Part shown: piece by piece, positions 34,201 to 46,200 of the stretch
Layout of the letters: the number at the start of each line of letters is the position of its first letter
How positions within the stretch are numbered: position 1 is the stretch's first letter
Source: Plazaster borealis
Taxonomy: Eukaryota; Echinodermata; Asteroidea; Forcipulatida; Labidiasteridae
Length of the DNA stretch: 64,000 nt
NCBI GenBank assembly: GCA_021014325.1
Contig: CM037475.1
Span: 3,255,001 to 3,319,000, forward strand
Reading direction: 5' to 3'
Made by a program: the position numbers and the translations under genes
Notes under the pieces: generated by a model
Databases searched by the model: none
What the model saw: the letters and a program-made list of their open reading frames with translations, nothing else
What the model was told of the DNA's origin: nothing

Positions 34201-37200
34201 TGCCCTGCAGACATCTGTTTGAACAGAGCGCTTGGCTAAATTGTGTAAACGGAGAACAAAAATAAGGGGGAGAAGAAAGAAAAAACATATTGTTAACACA
34301 GGGTTCTGTTTTTCGGAAAAGACGTTTTTTTGTTGTCAGACTCTGTTTATTCTCTGAAGAAGAATGAGTGCTTTTGATATCTTGTCGACTGCATGCTGAA
34401 CAGCGTAGGTAGAGGAAAGTCCTGAGCATAAATTGTTGAGTTTACGGATCTCTTTAATTTTTGTGTGTGTATATCGTTGGTTTTGTCATTTTAGTTAAAT
34501 GCACAATAAATGTGTGGACCTGCCCCAGAATTTGCCCCAAAATTTACTAGAAAAATCACTAAATAATTAGAACACACTTTTTGATTGACAAGTTACATGT
34601 AGGATTATATTAAAAACAAAAACAAAATCCTGCAAGAAATCTTGTGTTAGGCAAGGGGTTAAAAATTACATTGCAATATTAATCAAGCTTGCTCACACGG
34701 CTGGAAAATATGTAATTATCATTGTTCAACCAACCGTCAACATCGTAAATTAGCGACATGCTTCCTGCTGGCACCTTAGTTAGCTGCTATATTACAACTT
34801 TTACACATTTTTGTTCATGGCGCGCTGTACAGGTGTTAAGACCAGTGAAATGTTGTTAATATGTTTGCAGGTTAAATTACTCTTAGAGTTATTGACATGT
34901 AAAGGTGGGGGGGGGGGTAGCCCATAACAGTTAAAGAGAGGCTCCAAGGTCCAATTCAATTTTGTGATGCACTCTTTGTCCGATAGAGTCCTTATGAAAG
35001 TGGAAACGAAATTACAAGTCACTAACCTCACGTTAAAATGGTGTAAAATGCCACTGTGTTTGATATCCTTCAAGTTAAATTTTAGTCAAAATCTAAAAAC
35101 GTTCGATGGCGTCACATTTCAAATATATGGTCTGAACAGAGAATTTACTGTTAATTCCTGAACTTTTATGGTATTCAATCAAAACAATATTGAATTTGAC
35201 CTTTTGACTGGCGCAGAAATTCCTCTTCTGAATGTACGCACCCATTTCTTTTTGCTGTCCGATGACATTTTTCGTTCTGAAAGAGTATAAAATATAATGA
35301 CATTTTACATCATTTTTTAACATGAGGTTAGAGACCCGTAATTTGTTTCCCCACATTCATGAGGACTTTATCTATTGGGAAAATGAGTGCATCACAAAAC
35401 TCAATTTGACCTTGGAGACCCTCTTTAAGATGTAGTATTAAATAATCACGTAAATCTAACTCATTACTATGAGCTTTATTTGTGAAGATTTGTTGTAATA
35501 GCAAGGAATAGCAAGGTTTGCCCGTAACTATTTCAGTGACTGGACAGCAGACTAGCCAGGTTTTTTTTCACTAGTCCGCCAGCTTTTTCACTGGTCTATA
35601 TCTCATGTTAAAAATAGGAATGCTTTTTGGAGAAAGTTTTTGAGTGGCCCTCTGGTGTTTTTAACTAGCGACTGGCCAGGTCAGAGAATGCTGCATCTGA
35701 ATTTTTTCTTTTTTTAATGATTTCTTTTTTGCAGATGAACTAATTTCTTGTTTGTTTGTATATTTTGTATTAGTGATGGCGGGCCGATCAGGGGAAGACA
35801 CCAGCAGCAGCAGCAACGAAGGCGACAGTACCGCGCCATGAAGACGAACGTCAGACAGAACGGACGAGTTGCTTCATTCCCACCTTTCCCTGTAAGTCGG
35901 CAGTTACTTTATCCCTAAAAAGAGGGGGCAGAGAACCATAAAGAATCAAGAACCACTTTATTCAATAACTTTGCCGCTTTCTTAAAATCATGAACTTAAT
36001 GATTCGGAAAAACAGTTGTGAGAACAGTGATTTGAGGCAAGGGATCTTACCCAACATGACTCTTGTCCTTAAGAAATATTGGAATGTTTTGAGATTCAAA
36101 CCACTGAGGAGTTTATGACGTGTTTTTTATTTATAGATTGCGCAGCGCCCTCCAAAGGATGTGCAGCCCCTGGAGCCAGCGGAGTTTGCACGTATTCTGA
36201 CCGAGAAGCTAGAACGGGTGTTGAGGCAACGAGAGACGGAAGAAAGGCTAACAGCGAGGTTACGAAAAGTGGAGGTAAACATTCACGTGAAATAAAATAA
36301 GGGTAGCTGTGGGATTGTTCGATTGCAGTCACTGATGTTTAGTTTAATACTTTAGCCAAATGAAATGTTCATTTTATTTGTAACTCTTTGTCAAACATTA
36401 GTATTTTTGGTGAAGTTTAGTCTTTCAAATTGTTTAGTCTTTTCAATTTTTTGTTTAGATTTAGTGCTAATCAGGTAAACAATAGTTGTCATAGAACCTG
36501 ATATACATGTAATGATTATATTGGGTTCTAGGGGAGAAATCTATACTGATCTTGTTAGGTTCTAGGGGAGAACCTGATATACTGATCTTATTAGGTTCTA
36601 GGGGAGAACCTGAAATACTGATCTTATTAGGTTCTAGGGGAGAACCTGATATACTGATCTTATTAGGTTCTAGGGGAGAACCTGATATACTGATCTTATT
36701 AGGTTCTAGGGGAGATCCTGATATACTGATCTTATTAGGTTCTAGGGGAGAACCTGATATACTGATCTTATTAGGTTCTAGGGGAGAACCTGATATACTG
36801 ATCTTATTAGGTTCTAGGGGAGATCCTGATATACTGATCTTATTAGGTTCTAGGGGAGATCCTGATATACTGATCTTATTAGGTTCTAGGGGAGAACCTG
36901 ATATACTGATCTTATTAGGTTCTAGGGGAGAACCTGATATACTGATCTTATTAGGTTCTAGGGGAGATCCTGATATACTAATCTTATTAGGTTCTAGGGG
37001 AGATCCTGATATACTGATCTTATTAGGTTCTAGGGGAGAACCTGATATACTGATCTTTTTAGGTTCTAGGGGTAGAGAAAAGTTCCTTCACAAAGTGCTT
37101 CCACATACAAACCTTGATCATCAACGATGTCCGTTTGAATTTGTACAGGAGGAAGAGTTAGATCCAGACAGGACAGTCAGTGCATCGGACGCTCCAAGGT

Positions 37201-40200
37201 TATCAGCAATGTTTGAGAAAGGAACGCTTCCGGAGGACGACCCAAACAGCATTCTAGACGACCACTTCTCTCGCGTGTTCAAGGACTCTGCTCGCCACAC
37301 GCCAGGCGACTTTTCCCCGCGGTCGCGCTCGCCTGACCGGGCGCACCGGGCGAAGGTTTCGAACCCTCTGGCTCCCATGGCCCAGGTGGGCCCAACGGGG
37401 AAGCAGATGATCCCCCACCATCAACTCCAGCTCAACAAGCAAAACATGCAGAGACAACGCAGTAAGGACGTTTACACACCCGGCTATAACGTTGAACCCG
37501 AAATGACCATGGCCCAGTACCGGCACGCTATGCGGGCCAGCAAACAGATGGAGATCGACGCCTCTACGCAGAAAACGATAGCCGGGATGACCACAGAGTT
37601 CGGCGACTCGATATACCATAAACTCAGAGCGCGAGGGGATAGCATAACAATGGATTTATTCACGGACACAACGCGACATGTAAAAACCAAAAAGTCAAGT
37701 AAAAAGTCTGATACATCTTCCATTTCCAAGACGACGGATAGCGGAATATATGAAGGCCCTCCTTCACTTCCTTCTGACAACGAGAGGTGAGTAGCTGTTG
37801 TTTTTTCCTTTTGGAAGGGGGGGGGGACTAGTGGGTGAAAGAAATCTGCTTCTTTAATCCAAACCTTTAGAAAATAGTTATTTTATTATGCATCCAACAG
37901 CACAATTAGCGCAAATAACAGGATGTATCAGTTTTAGATATTGGAGGGAAAACCCACGCAATCACGTAGGGACTGAAAGCCCAATCCACGTGCAAGGCTC
38001 CAGGTCTGATGTGGGATTCGAACAGGGGTCCACAGAGGTGAAAGGCGGGGAAAGGAAACCACTGAGCCAGCCTGACCCCCCCCGCCAGAAGCTTGTCTTT
38101 CTCAGTGCACAAAGGGGAAGGAGAGAGGAATTTTTGCAAGGAAAAGATTTTTTGAGAAAATTGTATGTAGCCGACAAGTACCGTCAGCTCCAGCTTTTTT
38201 TTTACCCAGAAAAAAAAAAATCCTATCTTTTCTTTAAAACAGCATCTCGTGCTTGTTTGCTTCTCACAGGAAACAGCACATCGAACAATGGATCGAGGCA
38301 GGGGAGAGATTCAACAAACCAATCACAGGGAAGCAGAACCGACGGCCGGGTCATCGTATCTCCCCCGATACCACCCAAGCATCATCTATGCCCCAACAGA
38401 GACACAGGTACATCACCTCCGTTTGTTTTTCTGACTCTTTAATTCAAAACACTTCCCCCCCCTTTTTCTTTTGGCACTGAGCAATCAAATGACATTTCAC
38501 AGCTTCATCTCAAGTCAAAAGATCTTGCATCATTGTCCGAGGTCAGAATGCCTGATTAGGATGAATAAAAAAATTCTCACTCGACCAAGCTTGACGTGGG
38601 TCCAGTCATCCTCAATATTGCTGAAAATCGATAAGGTTTGAAGGGGCGTTGCTAACAGCGATTTAGCCAGGTTTAGGAATTAAGGATATTCAAATGATTA
38701 TTATTGTTATTGGTTCAGTGAAATCATTTAAAAATACATTTTCCATCGCGGCCAAATCAAGTTTAACCATTATCGGTTTTTTTACTTGCAGTTTGCCAAA
38801 GAAGCCAGTAGCCTACAATACCTCACGCCCAACCTCCCAGGAGCGAACCCACTGTTTGACCAAGGTGCTACCCCAGAGGAGTTCCCCTCACCTACCCACC
38901 CAGCCCATCATGCAGGACCCTAGCATGCCCCTCAACAAACCCCCAGAGCCTCTCACAGTCCTAGAGGAAGTACGCAGGAGGATAGATGTCTCCAGCAAGC
39001 AGAGACAAAGGTAAGATCTTCTCTATTTGTACCCCGACTACCCACCGTGGATAGTATGGGTATTATTTGGTTTTACCCATACACCAATGTGTGTAAAGCA
39101 CTGAATACTTTCCTGGTCCCTGAGTCATATTACTCAGGTGGGATTGGAACCCACGACCTTCACCATTCTATCACTAGACCACCGAGATTGCCCGGTAGCT
39201 AGAGGCAGTTTGAATCCTATATTTTAGCAGCGGGTACCACAACAATAAAAAAAAAATAACAGTACTTGCCCTTGAATATCTCAATTGCGTAGTTCTGTTG
39301 ACATTTTTACAGGTTAATATCTTAATGTTTTCGTCCGATATTAATATTTGCATGTTGGCTTGAATCGAAGGCAAGGGGAAATGACCTGTGTTAAGAGAGG
39401 TTTTTTCCAGGCAGGAGTCCCTGTTTTTTGGTTTCTCAGCTGTGCCATTGAAAATTGGAAGAAGAAAAAAAAAAGGTGCAAAGTTTTGCTGTGCCTTGCA
39501 CTTGAATCTTTCTTTGACAGACTGCAGTTGCATTCCTATAAGTTGTGGCTTTAAGAGGCAATAAACTACTTTAAAACCCAGCTGGACCACTTGGAGAGAA
39601 TTTGTACCAGGTCCGAATTTACGGCTATGGCTGGATCACTAACGTCAACATGCGTTGACGCATAGGTCGCCCTTAGCAACAGCCAATTCGGAGCCGGCCT
39701 AGTATATTTGGCTTGAGGACAACTGCTAAGGAAGAACGTTGATTCACTGGCATTAGTTTCCATAAACGTTGAGCAGGATTGTTGAGTTCACGGCGACACT
39801 TTCTAAACGATCGTTTCACTTCCAATATGTAGGCATTCAGACGGCGGCCGTAAAGACCGGAGACCTAACAGTGGTAACCCGCCAACCCGTGTGACGTCAG
39901 CACCTGCTAAAATGGCACCGGTGATATCACCAGACATGGCTGAAGATCAGGGGTAGGTTGTATAAAAAATTATCATTCTTCTGGAGTAGCAATAGTTTGA
40001 AAAATTTAAGCATTGCCCATAACTGCTGTATTCTTTTCTGTTCAAGAGTCCATTTTAACTTTCAAGGTTTCACAGCATTTTTTTTTTTTCAATTCCATTC
40101 AGCGAGTGCAGAACCACAAATTATGTCAGAAAATTGAGTTGTTTTAAAAAAATAAACTATTTATCAAAATATTTATTTGTCAGTGTTCCAAGCCACTGTT

Positions 40201-43200
40201 TGAGCTTACTATTCACAAAATGTCCTTTCAAAATTGGGCACCCTAGAAATTCAAAACAACACGCAGTCAGGTAAAAAAGATGGTTAGTTCTTTTTAAAAA
40301 AAATGTGGTTTAACCTGGTACCAGTGCACAGCCAATTTACACTGTGTGAATGAATTAGCCTGGTGATTGAGATATAAAGTCTATTTAAAATGTTATTTGG
40401 CGTGCGGGTTTTTAAAAAACCAATTTAGCACTTAGTGAGTGGCCAGCCTAAACAGCCTGTGCAGTTAACCCATATATTAGGCAGTATACTCCCGGATCGT
40501 AATGGTTAACTCAATTTATGCAATGCCATGATGGATGTCAGGATAATACAGAGTCGATGTGTGAGCAGAAAGCTTCCTTTCTTTCACCCTTTTTTTTCTC
40601 TCCTTCTTTTTTGTTGGAGGGATGGTAGACCATTGTTTGAATGGACGGGAGTTTGGTATTCTGTATTTTGTGGTTAATGTAAATTGAGCATGTGTAGAGC
40701 GTTGCTTGAGGGTGCATTTTATGTATCTGGGGCATCTCGATTGCAGCTCGACCACGCCGGCATAGTCGTGGGATTTTGGGGTTGTTAAGAATCATCTGGG
40801 ATTTTCTTTTTTGACGGTGTAATTATCACATGTATGTTAATTGCCTTATGTTCTTATTGATGTGTTGTACATGTGAAAATCACCCGTTAGAGACCGTTTT
40901 TAGTTCTGTATCAAGTACCACCTTATGCCCAGATGTGGCAAATATTGTTGATTTTTGGAAATCACTTTTCCAGTAAAAATGTTATTATTTGAAACAGAAA
41001 TGTTGTTTCTGTTGTCAGCATTTTTTAAGAATTGTGAATTCGGGACTTGACTTTTCCTTTGACCTTGTTCTAAAAGAGGAAGTACATAAAATTTTGGCGG
41101 CGGCTGTGTTCTCTGAAAAGTTAATATTGTTCAGGATAATACAGATATTAAACCTGCATGTTGGAGTGCATCGTACTTTGTCCCTAAAAGTCGTTGATCC
41201 TCTGCAGAATGTTGCTCTCTGATTAAATTCCTCCTCAAGCTATCCCTCGTCGCCCTTGAACGTGTCCGCCCAGTTCCAATGCACTTTTCTTTTTTGCTTG
41301 ACGACATTGAAACCCAAAACCCCCTTCCAGTTGTACTTTTCTTCAAGAAGCAATTTCTTCACAGAAGATAAAGACACCGACCTTGATCGTGCCCTCACAA
41401 GTGTACTTTCCTTTTGTCAACCGTGGACAACTGAAATCTAAAAGTCCTTCTCTTCTTTTCCTCACAGAAGAAAAAGCAGTTCCAAGCCGCGCACGTTTGC
41501 GCCGCCTGACGGCAAGGAGGCGACGTCCATAACAGTAGCTTACTACTTCTGCAATGACCCCATCCCGTACAGGACGACACTTCAGGGCGATAAGATTACT
41601 CTGGCCCAGTTTAAGACGCTCATCTCGAAGAAAGGAGATTACAGGTAAGAAAATGATGATGAAATAAATAAGGCCTGGAAAGAATGGAGATGGTTCGTAA
41701 TTTAGGCTAATTCAAAAGGGATCCTCTAATTTGTTTTGTTTTGTTTTGTTCTTATTCTTTTTCTTCAATAAAAGGAAACTGTCACACTTGTGGTTTATTA
41801 CTTGCAGAGTGCTAATATTTTCGAGAAGACAATACATAAACTAGTAATGGAATTTGGTTTCAAAAGGAAATTTGACTAACTTAAGAAGATAACCGCTATT
41901 TTCAACAACAAGAGGTTTTTTTTAGGACGATAATTTGATATTCTGAAAATATGGATGTTACAAATCATTTTATGTACGATATAGGTAGAAAAGTTTAAAC
42001 AAACACTTATAAATTAACATTTTGTTAACTGACTCTTATTGTGGTATATGAAAACACGCTGACGACGATTTAAGCAAAACTGATGCCGAGTTTAAAACGC
42101 CGCCTTAGTACTCTTAGGTTCGTCAGGCTATTGCAAACCTCCGAGGTGTATTTCTCACGGACTCTGCGAGGTTTCCACATTTTCTCGTAATAACGTTTCA
42201 CCATCCCAATGGGTTAATGTTCCTGGAGTGACCATTTAGCTGTGATTCTTGCCAGTCAGAGTTGTGTAAATCCCAGCTAAGTGGAGTCCATCATGAGCCT
42301 CAGCACTTTACTCGAGTAGCATCCCCGGCACACCCACTAAGGAACGCTGTAATTGAATATAAAGAGTTGCGACACGGCTGGTTAACGTCTCGGAGCGAGA
42401 AAGAAGACGCAGTTAGAAATAATGTTTCGGTTGTCACTCTTGATTTGACGCCTTTGCAGAACTCCCACGATAAGATTTTTTTGCAGATATCACTTTCTTG
42501 GAAGTCCCAGTTGTTCCTGTAGAGTGACAGCGCGAGAGGAAGGGGAGGGGGAAGTGGGGATATTTAACCGCCCCAGGGGAGGGGGGGGTTTCTTAACCCG
42601 CTGTACAACGAGCATGCGTGACTGAACCCGTCTCCCGAAAGTGACACTTGTGGCACGGGTGAATTCTCGCTTAACTTGACAAGGCGCTGGTCAGTGGTTT
42701 TCGTTGATGGGGACTGGACAAGACGTTGATTGACAGATGCGGCAGATTGGAGAGATGCTTTGTCAAGGCTTGTTATAGTTGAAGACGAGCGCGGATGTGC
42801 ATCTTGTGGTTGACGAGATGTTGACTGCCTTCCCAAAAAAACAAAATATGAGAATACAAATGTACGGGGTTTCTGAGTTTTATTGTTTCAGGAAATGAGT
42901 TTGTTTTGTAAGATCTGTAAATCATTGAGGAAACCATGGTGTTTGATGAGTAAATCTTCTTGTTGAAACAAACTGCTACTGCCTGAAATAACGCAAACAG
43001 GAATTATTTGACGATACTCTAGATGCCTCCATCATGTTGTTGAAGAGAACAAAATGTTTTGTTGAAAGTCCTCCTGTAAACGAAGACTTTAAGAATCAGC
43101 AAACTACATTTATCTCATAGACCTTAAAGGTTTCATTTTTTCCCCCTAATGCGCAAATCCCACACAGACAATTCCTTTTTGTATTCCACCGTACAGATGC

Positions 43201-46200
43201 ACTCTTTGTACATCCATCATGTACAATCCATCCCCTTCACTCATTCAACCAGAGATAAAACCACTAATTGGTGTAATCAGTGAGTGATCTAATAAGAAAG
43301 TTCAACCCACCATAAGGTGATCTTTCAGTCATTGAGGAAGTTGCCACACAGACAATGTTGAGATGATGATTGGTCTTTGTCATCAAGAAACCCTTTCTAT
43401 TGAATGCCGCATTGTTTAATCACATCCCCTTCCCATTATTGCAGGAGGATAATACGGGATGATAATACACATTATGTTATTATATTAACGATTCTTCCTG
43501 AGAGCCTGTAAAGAAGTGTTCAGTGTTTGAGCGTGAATTCAGTGAGAACAATAGAGGAGGAATTTTGTGGTTTCATACACAATAGAAAAAACGTGACCAC
43601 AGATCGCTGCGCTATGCCTAGCTATCACCTTGCAAGTTTCACATGAAACCTCTGTCTACATGTATCATCACTAGCTAGATAGCCCCTCTTACAGCGCCTA
43701 CTATGCACTTAAGATTTTCACAAGAAAATCTCCTTGCATATTGATTTGTTGATGTTTGGTGTTTTCAACTGGCATGAATCTCCAGTAATAATACAAACAA
43801 TAGGCATTCAATAGGAACTGTTAGACCAAGTATCAGAGCGCCATACATTACTACAATTCTGCTCATCAGGTCTTCAGCATCCTTAAAGCCATTTCAACTC
43901 CTTAGGAGTATGCATCGCCGTGAACCAAAGGTTGCTTTATATTATTCACATCAGCCATCTCTACCTGTGCTAAATGTCTCTATTTCATTAATAGACATAC
44001 TAGCTTTGGCACCCCCCCCCCCCCCACCACGCACGTCTTGAAAACCTCTTCTGCTGACCATTTTATGATCATTTTTGGAGCATGGGCTCTAATGTGTGAA
44101 GTGACACTGGAGAAACATCAGATATTCGATACCTTCACTGGTCAAGGAAGCGTCTAGGCCTCCCTGTGTCTGGAACAAAACACCCCCCCAGGCCTCCTAC
44201 TTCCTGGGGCCCAAAGTGCCATTAAGCTTTTTGCTGCTGAAAGATCTAGCATTGCATTTTGATAACACTTTGCCCTGATGCTTTTGGATTAAAATTAGGA
44301 GCCCTGGTAGAAAGAAAAAAAAGAACTCTGCGAGACCTGGGGCACTTTTTAAGGTCACACCCCTGTTGAGGTGTTGCTTTTTCTTTCAAGATGTTGTTTT
44401 AGTTTGATGGGCGATGAGATTGGTGAAGGATAAAATTCCTTGCAACCTCAACATCCTTGAATCCGTTTCTGTATTATTCCTCACCTGTTTTTTTTTGTCC
44501 AGGGACGTTGTTAGAAATATTTCCTGGTGTTGAATTCATTTTCATTGAATTCTCATATGAATAGTTAATTTGGGAAGAAAGCTTTCACTGGAATACTACT
44601 TTTGGAAATTTGAATAGCAGAGCTGTCAACTCTGTCCGATTCTGCATAAAGTTCCCTAAAAATAAACCAATCTTTCCGTGTTCTGATGGACAAATTTGAC
44701 AATCTCCCCGATTATGGAATCTTTTTTTCCTATTATGTTAGAATGTAATTCTAAATATCTGGTTGCTGGTCAAAATCTCCCTGATTGCAAGATGCAAATG
44801 TTGCCAGCTCTGTAATGGGTTCAATCAAAGCACTTACAGTCATCTTGATTTTGTTGTGGGTTTACCCCACTTAGCCGAGTATCACTTTCTTTATTACGGT
44901 CTTCAATTTCTATAATGCACCATGCTGTATCTGTTGGGTTTATCTAGCGAGGATTCTATCAGTAAAACCTCGAGAAAAGCTTTCTAAACACAGTAATTAA
45001 AAAGCAATATTTGAACCGCATCAATCGTTATTAATTCCTCCTACATAAACATCATCCTTAAACGGCTCGCCTTTGATGTGAAGCGAGGCCGAGATAAGAC
45101 TGAAGCCTTGCCCCAGTGGAATCAGAGCCTACATCGGTCGAGTAAAAACACAGTAATTAAACTGGATGAGACTATAATCATGAATAAAAACAGTCAGGGA
45201 TTTTTTCCGGGGAGAGGGTTTTTTTCTCTCTCTGTTTTTGTCTTCTTCTTCTTCTTCTTTCCCCAATTGGAATTGATGGCTGCACTGAGCGTAGGGACCG
45301 TCCCTACGGCCTGACTGTATTAAATTGACTATTTGGACAGATGTTTTGGTTGTGTGATTAAGTCACTCCGCTCCACCCATTCTGTCTTGATTATATCCGA
45401 ATCCCCCTCTCACAGGAGAGAAGGAAGAGGAGTGTGTGTGTGTGTCACTACCCAGTGTTTATACTGCGCAGTGATTGCACCAACCCTAATCAATCGACGA
45501 GCGAAAAAAGGGAAATGAACTCAGTTTTTTTTTCTTCTTTCAATTCATGCTTCACAATAAAATAACCCCCAAGTCTTAAGAAACTTTTTTTTTTCAGTGA
45601 TACGTCTGAATTGAACATATGATTTCTGGCCTTGATGATTCACAGACAAATCAAAAAGGGAAATTCAAAAAGAAGACTGTTCTTTTATTCCACGCCGAAA
45701 CAAAAATGAAAACAATCCTCGTCTCCCAAGACCTTGGTCAGTAAGATATGAAATTAGCAATCCAGATGAATAGATCGATAGAAATCTGTAAATCTTTGAA
45801 TGGTTTGGAAGTTGTGAAGAAAAAAAATCTCCCTCCGCGATGTGAGACACCTGTGTACTTGTTCTTTTTCTCCCTCCGTCTGTGACTGAAGAGTGAGAGG
45901 AATGGATGAGGAAATGATGGCACTACGCCTTCTCGCAAGATTGACTGATGTTATTGATGGACGTGAGAGACATCCCGAGGGCTTAAATTACAGATGCACC
46001 GAACTGCTGTCCATCTTAACTGATCCGCCTCTACACTCTCGCTCTCTCTCTTTTATCTTGTGGTCGTCTCTCCTTTATTTTAAGTCCTCATGACTGGGCT
46101 TCGCTCGAGATGCGATCGTTTGTTGTTTTGCTTGCCACTTGGTTCTGGATCAGGAAGCATTTAGAGTATTAGCCGTGGTCTCCTGAGGTTTGCAAATCAG

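Larger units (their letters stand above)
27072..35773 (+). other. Axin intron (8.7 kb)
   Basis: No exon is recognised. Repeats lie at 30594-30890, 32457-32639, 34931-35428 and 35535-35682. There are CAAT and AATG tetranucleotide runs at 32088-32166 and several C or G homopolymers (27879, 28157, 30140, 30396, 31797, 34028). Confidence 0.6.

Noticed and set aside
36521..37073. CRISPR-like array
   Set aside because: Units are directly contiguous without unique spacers, in a eukaryotic intron.
36552..37790. A 412-codon ORF of [12 protein letters not shown] repeats fused to Axin sequence
   Set aside because: The first part is an intronic minisatellite. Homology to Axin begins at a good acceptor (37149), and the preceding exon joins it in phase.
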